From CAZJYI01 sp964550025 (GTDB lineage Bacteria; Verrucomicrobiota; Kiritimatiellia; UBA8416; CAYOBW01): DNA of 64,000 nucleotides. The position numbers and the translations under genes were made by a program. Below are positions 45,301-50,796 of the stretch, in pieces (position 1 is the stretch's first letter; each line of letters opens with the position of its first letter). Location: NCBI GenBank assembly GCA_964550025.1, contig CAZJYI010000034.1, forward strand, positions 17,128 to 81,127, in the 5' to 3' direction. The notes under the pieces are model-generated. The model saw only the letters and a program-made list of their open reading frames with translations, ran no database searches and had not been told where the DNA came from.

Positions 45301-46749
45301 GGCAACCGCAACTACAAGGGTTACGGCGCGGGGAGCATCACCGTCAGCGGCGCCGGCGTCGGCGGCAACGGGGCAATCATCAATGCCGGGGCCAACGCGA
45401 ACCAGGCCTTTGACGACGAAATCAACCTGGTCGGCAACGTCACACTCGGCGGCACCACACGCTTCGACATCGACAACACCATCACCACCACGGGATCCGG
45501 CATCACGGTCACGAAGGTCGGAGGGAACCAGATCGTGCTTGCAGGCAACAACGATTCCGCGTCGATCTCCAACTTCGTGGTCAATGCCGGCATCCTCCAG
45601 TTCGAGAACCATGATGGCGGCGGCAACGCCCACGTAACGGTGAACACAGGCGCAAGACTGCGGGGATGGATCGGTCCCGGCGGCACCCGCCTGGTCGGCA
45701 ACGATGTCACTCTGAACGGTGGCCAGATCCAGGGAGTCGGAAACACAACCACGGCTCATTACCTGGGCGATGTCGATATCGCCGCGGACAGCAGGATCGA
45801 TCCCAATGCCAACGTCCGTACCATCGAGCTGGCCGGGGCGATCACGGGCTCCAACAGGATCGACTTCGGCAACGGCACGAACAAGCTCTCGGGATCCACG
45901 GCCGGGTTCACGGGCAGAATGAACCTCGCTGACGGGAATACGCGCGTCCTCATGGACGGCAATAACCACACCGTCGGCTCACTCGCGTCAGCCAATGCCA
46001 ACACGTCGGTCAGGAATCTCAGCGGCACGGCGGCCGCCCTGACCGTCGGTGCGGACAATACGGCGGATGCCGACTTCACGGGCGTCCTCGAGAATGGCAC
46101 CGGCAGCGCCGCCCTGGGCCTGGCCAAGACCGGCACGGGTACGCAGACCCTCTCGGGCGTCAACACCCACAGCGGCACGACCGCGGTCAACGGCGGCACG
46201 CTGCTGGTCAACGGCGACAGCTCGGCGGCGACGGGAGACGTGAGCGTCGCCGCAAGCGGTACGCTCGGCGGGACGGGTTCGATCGGCGGCAACGTAGCGG
46301 TGAACGGCGGCACGGTCGCACCGGGAACGAGCATCGAATCGCTGCTCACGGGCGCGCTCGACCTGCAGAACGGGTCGACGTTTGCAGCCGAACTCGACTC
46401 CGGCGCGGCGGTCGCGGTCGGGGCCGACCTGCTGGTGGTCAACGGGGATCTGGATCTTTCGGGGACGGTCACCTTGACGGTGACCGACATTGCGGACCCA
46501 TCCACGACGTTGCCCACGAACACCGTCTTCACGCTGGTCAACTACAGCGGATCATGGAACAGCGGACTGTTCACGATTGGCGGCGCCACGGTCGGCGATG
46601 GCGGCAAGTTCCTGGCCGGCGGGTACTGGTGCGACATCGACTACAATGCGGCCGCCGGCGGAGCAAACTACCCAGGCGACCAGGTTGCCGGTTCGTTTGT
46701 CAACATCAGGCTGATGGGCCGGCCGCCTACGATCTTCATGCTGCGGTAG
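33313..46749 (+). CDS. Giant exported beta-strand-repeat protein, 4478 aa, two units fused head to tail
   Basis: The start is ATG 33313 after AAGGGAG, with a signal segment ending A-S-P-H-A-A. The mature N-terminus copies the previous gene closely (W-D-G-D-T-D-G-D-W-N, then shared blocks such as L-T-K-L-G-L-G-I-L-N-L-S-G-A-N-T-F), about three in four residues alike by eye over the first 220. At about 41700 the chain reaches a complete C-terminal module (F-T-L-I-N-Y-S-G-A-W-N, ending L-F-V-N-I-Q) and at once restarts with the N-terminal cap module T-W-D-G-D-I-D-G-N-W-S, without a signal peptide. So unit A (about 2800 aa) and unit B (about 1670 aa) are each a full-length relative of the neighbouring gene. 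The tail is P-T-I-F-M-L-R, and no barrel or sorting signal is seen. Confidence 0.85.
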   Translation: MNKAFELWTAFLITALMTASPHAATNTWDGDTDGDWNTGANWVGDSAPSPGDKLVFSGTSNTATTNDISAGFLVGGIVFTNTADGESFTLAGANGITLGGDIDTATTGGAITDTISLGMQLDGDRTILTGDDHDLTVSGIISQDGSPRTLTKLGLGILNLSGANTFGGLVIGNAAYDYDWNIVEIGVDPVGSVGNITSSALGTGTVTVAGGRITSDGATPRTILNNLVVNGGTGGGAMRLGDSTKNGKLTFDGGINLTGHRTVTTTSDVDFNGVVSGNWYISKNGGGTLTLNSANSNNGFRVAAGTLAVNHNSALTGSANQIRATGATLLLRNGITVGAPLRVDNNQNNKVLRMEGGGGVTAEYAGTISLFEAGNNNFDIRCNDGGSNFDPTQVFTVSGYITGNSFDVTENALDLYGDGVIELTNPTNDFQGNIRMRHNGICLRVIDDGALSSAKIVFDDTNSRLELPDGITVDNALELTDRNAHKHLKLAGTTGTAATFSGPINVLETGNGNFEVRLGGAGVNNDPTQVLTISGPITSTAGAGLEVLNDGILVLSCATNDITGNIRVSNNGSTLRLAHGGAVASSGANTIILATGNTWLELEDGVTVGTQSTLQVNDTGNHGLRLYDGVNGVAESATFGGNITIDETNADQSRFSVPDGEDTLTLTGVISDYAANAGAMRTRGDGTIVFNGSAPNTFSGDIRLGDGGASTWNGTGGNKHGFVVVHRDDALGTGSLDGRGAQLWAGTTGITVTNDIVFGGGRLGLGGINDFELSGDAAVAGTDIVGHYGLEGRTYTLSGDIDVTGTGTLKIEGSDGTDNGTLVLGGTITGAGGGNLEFDFTFQDGDVYLNGTNSYTGRTRLESGTLHIFQEENLGGNPAAPDNDALDLSGNEGVTIHVTDTFAIDDANRGIRVGNTAGDDVIEVDATKTLTIGSANVISDNGNAAYDLVKAGGGTLILQAANTYTLDTRIDAGTLALDNGGAIVDTAGIVISNTAGALLRLDASETIGSLSGGGAAGGNVNLQANTLTVDDASDTTYAGVISGSGGLLKKGGGTLTLPGVNTLTGTTTVNTGRLELTGSVAGNLTINDDGTLGAEGSSGGTLKLGSTTGAKIAVDGSNGSTAFSTLNLDVGTGTQTVILETEPTVPGIFNVINYSGSVTAGGPGNFLLQNAATYRTAAFADSGSAITLDIGMVSNTWVGTTDSIWEIAGLKANWQNGTDTVYRDGDIVVFDDTAANKTVTVTGANVVPNKVTFNNTAAGGAYTLGAAGTETITAENGVHFVGSGSADVSSVIAGATAVTVGGTGTNTLSGVNTFTGGTVIQSGATLKGGHNQAFGPQVAGTTVTVQNGGTLDINGNRNYKSYHPNTFMVSGAGVGGNGAIVNSGGAAGNAFGDEVTFAGNTTIGGTGNFDIDSTLRTSASDITISKVGGNTVYIRGNNASASISNVIINAGQLRIVDNNTALAGASITLNGGIFDTSGMATITNDVTLAGGKLRNPQDNTTDTYSGDIGVTADSSIDNDNGNRTIDVAGALTGTNRISVGNGRVRLSGDVSGYTGVFDLNEGGAWLDLVDGQDIVGDIEIDDAGGTKTLRLESGATNGTVSGNILLEENGDNNFDVRVVDTGATLTISGNIAGDGANDPGLDKMGSGTLILSGTNTYTAPTDILAGTLQIGDGGTSGTLAPGTVNLDGGTLVLNRADGVTHANDINFLSATNILRAMAGTNDITTANNQAIDIRNLTVWTADSGAVLNINNSTGANGDNLGCSGTITLRMEGVGNGSLERYIGEGGGDVTLVKNGAGTWTLERTYDGANGWINGGLIISNGTIAAGTNDCISYGTANRGDVTIESAGKLDLRGRDVRINGLLGNGTVDNSGAADGRLRVGFADVTSTFNGTMQNSGPGALALTKTGNGVLTLTSTNTHSGQTRVWSGTLKAGSTGAFSDSSAMSVAAGGTLMLDGNSVTVGSLVSEGAVSNGSATAATLTAGGDNTSTTFSGNMQDGAAGTLGYTKVGTGTNTLSSANGLTGTTAVDGGRLELTGSVGGALAVANGATLGGEGSAAGAVTLASGSKLAIDGSNGTTAFTASGGLDVSGGTVTVVLEAAPTVASTFTVIHHGGSFTGPIGNFVVQDAATYRNPTFTDTGTAITLTISSQSYAWNNAEGNGQWDVNTSTNWTSTDGKFYDGDAVTFTDTAAGTVTLADNVAPASVTYSNTVAYTVNSAGAETLTATGGIDVIDSGNVVVNSVVAGATPVTVGGTGFLRFNGANTLTGGITVESGATLRGGNSLALGDTGQATALTIEDGGTFDIRGNFNFESYGTGSILVKGAGVGGIGAIGNWSGANANEAFADEILLDGDTTFGGTRRFEIDGPLDTTVAVDLTDGVELANENANLVIRGNQSGAKIKQWTVGSGVLSFETDNAAKSSDADGLADLIVNSGTLQYWRGGAGSSTFANSITLNGGKLKTQSNNGSRYFTLSGGLAAVSNATVEASKRTTLSGTLAGAGNLTRTGGDLLILDYGLGDNTHTGAWSLNDNTTRTDTPYAFNVNNAVTVGNSGADTLNLNGNSQTIGSLAGSGKVDNTNVTAVTLTAGGNNSSTTFSGAIQETGGGAISLVKNGTGTNILSGANTYDGTTTVNAGGLRFNGDSSGVTGTVTVAASGILGGTGTLGGDMTVSGTLEPGSANVQSFVAGSLALNNGSTFAYEINSGGVNADLVVVTNLDLAGTVTLTMSDRDTTPVAVPDGTTFTLINYSGAWNSGLFTYDGSTLNDGDQFIAAGSYWQIDYDAATGGGNYGGDQVAGLFVNIQAIAGSDTWDGDIDGNWSVDNNWVDDTAPTTNSFLTFDGNVNTTTTNDIADGLMLSGIHFAATNSGDNFTLDGANGITLAGNIDVTLPADNYTVRDTIALDMDVSGTRVIYARANGSRVHALTISGAITGDRVRKLGGNVLTVSGANSHAGFEVDAGVLAVGHDDALGTDNTLDNTGATLEIMDGVTVNGPLTISNTGGNKVLRLEGGAANTGALAGTLTLNENAGNNFDVVVNASGGNFNFNQVLTISGLITGSGFAANENAIDLTTDGVLALSNPNNDFVGRIRLAHGGSTLRVVDDGALSSAIVVMNQGDTKVRLPNGVNVDNTLQLNNNGGRKQLRLMGMTGNSATWSGPINVNDVSPGDFELILGGDVAGTSNGTNNDPTQVLTISGKITAAANSGIEILGDGVVQLSNPTNDITERIWLNNAGSTLRILDGGALASSGTNYVDLEENATWLELADGVSVGTQSSLVIDDQGNAHGLRMYDAANGVAESATFAGNITTKDSAGWHAQLSVTDPEDTLTVTGVIGENAAGRQLTSAGDGTVVFNGSAANTFSRFRLGDGASSTWNGVDAGNKQGFVVVHRGDALGTGMIESRGGQLQAGTTGVNVPNAIEVDGGGLRLGGTNAFELSGAVKLDSGTGIGNYGLEGCTVTLSGNMNMNNKTLSINGSNGKDNGALVFSGDLTNSTLNLVINADFDDGDVTLSGANTYQGKTELWSGTLHIGQEANLGAVPAALDVDHFDTAGAVIHVTNTMAFSATRGVDINNGEPEFNVDASKTLTVNSPVKENTNGRLRKTGDGTMILAGTNVYDGTTTVDAGVLAVANGEAIMDTASLVVSNAAGVSFRLDDDETIATITGGGASGGNINLQANTLTLGDATDFEIASVVSGGGGLTKQGGGRLTLSAANTLTGATIVNSGRLDLAGSVGGALTVADGGTLGGEGSCAGVLTLGSAAGASIAIDGSNGTTAFTANGGLDSSAGMQTVVLEVPAPTGGTFTVINYSGTRTRNLPGAGDFQLQDAGSYNNPVFADTGSAITLTITAGDYTWDDWHANGLWDINTSSNWTSTSKKFYDGDRVTFTNMGAETVTVAANVEPASVTFSNTTGNTYTLNDNGGGETLTAGNGITVAESGDVTINCNVAGATPVTHSGTGELTLSVSNSFTGGITVESNATVKASNNRALGDTAQAAAMTIESGGTFNVGGNRNYKGYGAGSITVSGAGVGGNGAIINAGANANQAFDDEINLVGNVTLGGTTRFDIDNTITTTGSGITVTKVGGNQIVLAGNNDSASISNFVVNAGILQFENHDGGGNAHVTVNTGARLRGWIGPGGTRLVGNDVTLNGGQIQGVGNTTTAHYLGDVDIAADSRIDPNANVRTIELAGAITGSNRIDFGNGTNKLSGSTAGFTGRMNLADGNTRVLMDGNNHTVGSLASANANTSVRNLSGTAAALTVGADNTADADFTGVLENGTGSAALGLAKTGTGTQTLSGVNTHSGTTAVNGGTLLVNGDSSAATGDVSVAASGTLGGTGSIGGNVAVNGGTVAPGTSIESLLTGALDLQNGSTFAAELDSGAAVAVGADLLVVNGDLDLSGTVTLTVTDIADPSTTLPTNTVFTLVNYSGSWNSGLFTIGGATVGDGGKFLAGGYWCDIDYNAAAGGANYPGDQVAGSFVNIRLMGRPPTIFMLR

Positions 46750-47168
46750 CGGCGTGAACGCGGTTTCGGCGGGTGTGCGGTTTTGGGGAAGGGAAATGTC
46801 GAATATTGAACACTGAATACTCAATGTCGAAGTGAGAGGGAAGGAGCACGCCCGGAGACAAGCCTCGCACTTCAGCATTCATCATTCGGTGTTCATCATT
46901 CTGCGGTTTCATCCCTGCCTCTTCGTCGGTGTTTTCGTCCCTGTCCTGGTCAACAAAGACAACGATTAAGACGGCGACAAAGAGATGGGGGAGCGTCGTT
47001 ACCATGCTCCGCCGGGGTCCGGGCCATGGATCCGCCTCCGAGGTAGGGCCTTCTCCACGCTATTCGAACGTACCAGCACATTGCCAGCCGCGCACAGAAT
47101 GTACACCCCCTGCGCATCTCGCGCACACCAGCCAGCCAATCCCCCCCCATTTTGCCACATATCCCGCC
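46750..47168. other. Spacer with degenerate-word inverted repeat
   Basis: Words around GAATATTGAACACTGAATAC (46797-46840) are mirrored at 46869-46905 by ATTCATCATTCGGTGTTCAT, forming a weak stem-loop. No convincing gene lies in 46750-47168; short plus-strand frames there have no ribosome site and low-quality composition. Confidence 0.55.
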
Positions 47169-47187
47169 TTGGCACGCCCCCTGCAAT
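47169..47187 (+). promoter_or_regulatory. Near-consensus sigma-54 (RpoN) promoter
   Basis: TTGGCACG-CCCC-CTGCAAT matches the -24/-12 consensus (TTGGCACG-N4-TTGCA) with one difference, and the GG and GC dinucleotides have the required spacing. Expected transcription start is near 47195, just before the GGAGGG ribosome site of ATG 47209. It implies that an activator ATPase controls the cluster downstream; none is in the window. Confidence 0.6.
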
Positions 47188-47208
47188 AGGAGCGGCGGAG
47201 GGCAAGAG

Positions 47209-48102
47209 ATGAAGGCTATCAGTTCAGTTCAGTTTGGAATGCGGGTGTTGTGGTTAATGCTCAACCGGCGTTTCGTGGGCGCCGACGACATCCGGGACGA
47301 CTACAACCGTCTGTGCAAGACATACGACGACTGTTTTGGCGGTCACGTGTCCAAGCACTCGCAGCGACTCATCGACAAGTTGCCGGTCGCGGAAGGTATG
47401 CGGATCGTAGACCTTGCGGCGGGGACGGGTACGCTCACGGTGCCACTGGCCGAGCGGGTCGGCCCGGAAGGCTGCGTGTTCAGCGTGGACCGTTCTTCGG
47501 GGATGCAGTCCGTCTGCCGTCGGAAATGCGCAGAGCGCGGGATGTCGCACATTGCCTTCATCGAGGACGACATGCTTGCCGCACTTGGCACGCTGCCCTC
47601 TGGCAGGCTTGACGGTGTCACCTGCGGATGGGCGATCGGCTATTCCGATCCGGTCGAAGTCCTTCGTGAGGCGCACCGCATTTTGAAGCCCGGCGGCTTC
47701 GTCGGGATCATAGAAAACACTCGCCACACCCTCCACCCCGTGCGGGCGACCGCCATGCGTGTCGCCCGCACTCTTCCCCGGCACGTCACCGGGTTGATGG
47801 ACCTTCACAGGCATCTGCCCAGGGACACGGGCCACCTCGCCGGCTGGTTCCGCAGGGCCGGGCTGGTGCCGCAAAACACGTGGGAGGGTACGGAGCCGTT
47901 CTCGTTCCGTTCGGGGCGGGAAGTGCTGGACTGGGTGCTCAGCACCGGGGCCAGTGCGGGGTTCGACCGCATGATGGACCCCGAAGTCAAGCAAACCTGC
48001 GACCGCCTGTTCGTCCGGTTCATCGAAGAGGACTTCATGCAGGACGGCCGCATCGACGTCGCACACTGCTATGTGGCGGGTATCGCGGGAAAGGAGGCAT
48101 AG
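47209..48102 (+). CDS. Class I SAM-dependent methyltransferase (UbiE/MenG-like)
   Basis: This 297-aa protein starts at ATG 47209 with GGAGGG upstream; the 19 codons upstream in frame lie on the sigma-54 promoter and are not used. Motif I is V-D-L-A-A-G-T-G-T-L (about 62-71), motif II F-S-V-D-R-S-S-G-M near 85, and post-I/III elements include H-R-I-L-K-P-G-G-F-V near 155. The layout suits methylation of a small lipophilic or quinone-like acceptor, but the substrate is unknown. The radical SAM gene starts 3 nt after its stop with a ribosome site embedded in the end of this gene, so the two are surely cotranslated. Confidence 0.88.
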   Translation: MKAISSVQFGMRVLWLMLNRRFVGADDIRDDYNRLCKTYDDCFGGHVSKHSQRLIDKLPVAEGMRIVDLAAGTGTLTVPLAERVGPEGCVFSVDRSSGMQSVCRRKCAERGMSHIAFIEDDMLAALGTLPSGRLDGVTCGWAIGYSDPVEVLREAHRILKPGGFVGIIENTRHTLHPVRATAMRVARTLPRHVTGLMDLHRHLPRDTGHLAGWFRRAGLVPQNTWEGTEPFSFRSGREVLDWVLSTGASAGFDRMMDPEVKQTCDRLFVRFIEEDFMQDGRIDVAHCYVAGIAGKEA

Positions 48103-48105
48103 GCC

Positions 48106-49326
48106 ATGTACTTGACCGGTGTCCAACGGCAACTGGCGTTTCTGCAAACACTGCGAATACCCGGCATGCGACAACTCCCACTCAGTGCCATGCTTGACGT
48201 GCGCCGTTTTCTGCGGGACGAAAAGCTGACGAAGCTGCCCGACGGCCGCATCGTCATCAACTCGTTCATGCCACCCTTCCCAAGCCGCGCGTTCGGCACG
48301 CTGGTGAACGGACTCCACGCGTTGCGGGAAGGCAAAGCCATTCCCATCTCGGCCTACATCGCCGTCACCAATCGCTGCCGCTACCGCTGCTGGCATTGCA
48401 GTCGCGACCACCGCGACAGCAATGAGCTGGACACGGCGGCGATGGTGCGGCTCGTGGGCGATCTGCAGGAGATGGGACTGAGCATTATCGGTTTCACGGG
48501 TGGTGAGCCGCTTCTGCGCGACGACCTCGAAGAGATCATCGCGTCGGTGGACGACCGCTCCTCCACCGTGCTGTTCACAAGCGGCGATGGGCTGACCGCG
48601 GAACGGGCACAGCGGCTGAAAGACGCCGGCCTGTTTGGTGTCGCGGTGAGTCTGGACCACCATTCCCGGGAGGTGCATGACCGGCGGCGGGGCGTGGAAG
48701 GGGCGTTCGAGTCGGCCCTGGCGGCGATTCGCAACTGCCGCGAACACGGCTTCTACACGATGATCCAGCTTGTGGCCACGCGCGACGTGATCGAGGGCGA
48801 CACCATTGACCGCTACCTGGAGCTGTCCGGGAGCCTCGGCGTTCACGAGATCCGGCTGCTGGAGCCCATGCCGACCGGGAAACTGCTGGACGGCGACCCC
48901 GCCTGCTGCATCAGTTGCGGGCAACGCGAAGCGCTACGCCGGCTTCACACACGCACGAACAGGTCGCATTCCCTGACGAAGGTCTGCTCCTTCGCGCATG
49001 TCGAGCACGAGGAACGTTACGGGTGCGGCGCGGGATTCCAGCATTTCTACATCGACGGAAGCGGCAACGTCTGTCCCTGCGACTTCGTGCCCGTGTCGTT
49101 CGGCAACGTGCGCGAAGAAAGCGTGAAAGAGATCTGCGTGCGCATGGCGCAGGCCCTGGGCAGACCCAGGCCCCGCTGCTTCCTCATGGAAAAGGCCGAC
49201 GCCCTGCGCGAGCTCTTCGACGGCAAACTCCCCATGGACTGGCGCAAGGTGCAGGAACACTGCGGTTTGCGGCACGAGGGCGGGTTGCCCGGGTACTACG
49301 AAGCAATGGGGTGGAGCGGCGGGTGA
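48106..49326 (+). CDS. Radical SAM protein with SPASM/twitch-type C-terminal cluster domain
   Basis: This 406-aa protein has the [4Fe-4S] motif C-R-Y-R-C-W-H-C at residues 91-98 (Cys91, Cys95, Cys98), followed by G-F-T-G-G-E-P-L near 128, the SAM-binding GGEP. The C-terminal third carries extra cysteines, among them C-C-I-S-C-G near 266, C-S-F and C-G-A-G near 294-308, V-C-P-C-D near 324 and R-C-F near 358, in the order expected of SPASM or twitch domains that bind an auxiliary cluster. Such enzymes modify peptides or cofactors. It differs from anaerobic sulfatase maturases, whose C-Y-C-F and G-G-C hallmarks are missing. It is tightly coupled to the methyltransferase gene and followed by exporter-like genes. 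Confidence 0.88.
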   Translation: MYLTGVQRQLAFLQTLRIPGMRQLPLSAMLDVRRFLRDEKLTKLPDGRIVINSFMPPFPSRAFGTLVNGLHALREGKAIPISAYIAVTNRCRYRCWHCSRDHRDSNELDTAAMVRLVGDLQEMGLSIIGFTGGEPLLRDDLEEIIASVDDRSSTVLFTSGDGLTAERAQRLKDAGLFGVAVSLDHHSREVHDRRRGVEGAFESALAAIRNCREHGFYTMIQLVATRDVIEGDTIDRYLELSGSLGVHEIRLLEPMPTGKLLDGDPACCISCGQREALRRLHTRTNRSHSLTKVCSFAHVEHEERYGCGAGFQHFYIDGSGNVCPCDFVPVSFGNVREESVKEICVRMAQALGRPRPRCFLMEKADALRELFDGKLPMDWRKVQEHCGLRHEGGLPGYYEAMGWSGG

Positions 49327-49557
49327 ACTGATGGGGTGCCAACAAGAAATGTGGGCAATCGTGAGAGTGGAGGTGGGGTTCATTAGCGATTAGCAATTGG
49401 TGAGAATTGCCATTCCCCTCCCCAATCATAATCCCACTCATCCCCGTCACCAATCGTCCCAAGACCGCACCCAAACCGACCAACACCCCGTTTTCTTTCT
49501 TGGCCCAACGCATTTCGCACGGCACAATCCTCTCTTTCTCTGACAGGGGATTCGTGC
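49327..49557. other. Spacer between radical SAM gene and permease gene
   Basis: This 231-nt, C-rich gap has no supported gene. A 20-codon frame at 49331 (M-G-C-Q-Q-E-M-W) has no ribosome site and is noted only because precursor peptides are often overlooked. The permease has its own site (AGGGGA). Confidence 0.5.
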
Positions 49558-50790
49558 ATGACGATCTGGAAGCTCATCATCCGGGAGATGCGCCATCGTT
49601 TGACGGCGTTCGTACTGGGAGTCTGCGCCGTTGCCATTGCCGTGGCGGCATCCGCAGGCGCGGTGGCCGGTTTCCGGGCTTTTGATGCGGGCACGGCCGA
49701 AGTCCTCCAGAAGCGGCTGGCCGAGCTCGGCCAACGGGTTCAGATCATGGACGACGATGTACGCCGCGCCATGCTCCATCTCGGTTTCAATATCGTCATT
49801 CTGCCCCGGGGGCAGAAGCTCGGGGACTGGTATGCGGAGGACTACGCCGTCGGCACGATGCCGGAGACAGACGTCGAGAAGCTCGCCGCCGCGCACCCGG
49901 AAACGGTCGAACACCTGGTGCCCAGGCTGCGCCAAAAGCTCGTGTGGACGGAGAAGTCATGGACCGTCATCGTGGTAGGGACGGCCGGCAAAGCCCTGTG
50001 TCCTGCCGAAGATGCGCGCGAAATGACCTGGGAGAGCCCCGCGGAAGGCACGATCGGGCTCGGACATGAGATCCACAACGGCCTCGGCTTCAAGCAAGGC
50101 GACGCGGCGGTGATCCAGGGCAAGAGCTACACCGTCTCCGAGTGCTATCCCGAGCGTGGCAGCAAAGACGACATCACGGTCTGGATGGCCCTCTCGGACG
50201 CGCAGGAGTTGTTGAACAAGCAGGGCTCCATCAACGAGATTCTGGGGCTGGAAACGCGTGAAGCGTGGCTTGATGTTGAACGTGTGCGCCGCGAAATCAC
50301 CTCTATTCTGCCGGGCGCGCAAGTGGTCGAGCAGGGAACCAAGCTGTCGGCCATGACACACGCCCGCAACGAGACTCTGGCCAAGGGAACAGCAGCCATC
50401 GAAGCCGAGAAGCGCAGCCGCGATGAGCTACGCAGGCGTGGCCGGCAGTTGGCGTGGGTCATGGTGCCCGTGGTTCTTGCGGCCAGCACGCTGTGGCTCA
50501 CGCTCCTGATGTCGGGCAACGCTGCCGCACGGCGCCACGAAACAGGGCTCGCGCGCGCACTTGGGTTCTCAACGACCCAGATCGTCGGCCTGTTCGTCGG
50601 CCGTGCCGCCCTCATGGCGCTGCTGGGCGGGGCCTTCGGCGCTGCCGCCGGGGCCGTCGCCGGGCAGTTCAGCGGGGGGCTCTTTGCCGTGGCCATGCTT
50701 CTGGCCGCAGTCATTACCATCCTGGCCGCGGCCGTTCCGACGGCGCGCATTGCCGCCCAGGATCCGGCCGTTGTTCTGTCCAAGGAGTAG
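49558..50790 (+). CDS. ABC transporter permease, FtsX/MacB-like (first paralogue)
   Basis: This 410-aa membrane protein has one N-terminal membrane segment (about 14-40), an extracytoplasmic domain of about 255 residues, then three segments near 300-320, 338-365 and 373-400, the FtsX/MacB topology. The outer domain has a marked motif L-G-F-N-I-V-I-L-P-R-G-Q-K-L-x-D-W-Y, followed by E-T-D-V-E-K-L-A and a heptad-like helix at 262-295. It closely parallels its neighbour, which suggests a heterodimeric exporter or mechanotransmission complex driven by the ATPase downstream. The next gene begins 6 nt after the stop. Confidence 0.85.
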   Translation: MTIWKLIIREMRHRLTAFVLGVCAVAIAVAASAGAVAGFRAFDAGTAEVLQKRLAELGQRVQIMDDDVRRAMLHLGFNIVILPRGQKLGDWYAEDYAVGTMPETDVEKLAAAHPETVEHLVPRLRQKLVWTEKSWTVIVVGTAGKALCPAEDAREMTWESPAEGTIGLGHEIHNGLGFKQGDAAVIQGKSYTVSECYPERGSKDDITVWMALSDAQELLNKQGSINEILGLETREAWLDVERVRREITSILPGAQVVEQGTKLSAMTHARNETLAKGTAAIEAEKRSRDELRRRGRQLAWVMVPVVLAASTLWLTLLMSGNAAARRHETGLARALGFSTTQIVGLFVGRAALMALLGGAFGAAAGAVAGQFSGGLFAVAMLLAAVITILAAAVPTARIAAQDPAVVLSKE

Positions 50791-50796
50791 ACCAAT

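Noticed and set aside
43711..45969. 752-codon minus-strand frame in the second giant gene
   Set aside because: Same reason: antisense to repetitive coding DNA in a GC-rich gene.
46600..46749. Outer-membrane autotransporter barrel or PEP-CTERM at the end of the giant protein
   Set aside because: No amphipathic barrel strands, no terminal aromatic residue and no PEP plus hydrophobic helix plus basic tail.
46929..47212. Small plus-strand frames before the methyltransferase gene
   Set aside because: They overlap each other in different frames, cross the sigma-54 promoter and lack start signals.
48106..49326. Radical SAM protein as the missing anaerobic sulfatase maturase
   Set aside because: It lacks the C-x-Y-C-F start and the cysteine pattern with G-G-C of that family, and is linked to transporter genes instead of sulfatases.
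49331..49393. 20-codon frame as a precursor peptide for the radical SAM enzyme
   Set aside because: No ribosome site, no leader-like helix, and no repeated Cys/core motif; random occurrence is likely.
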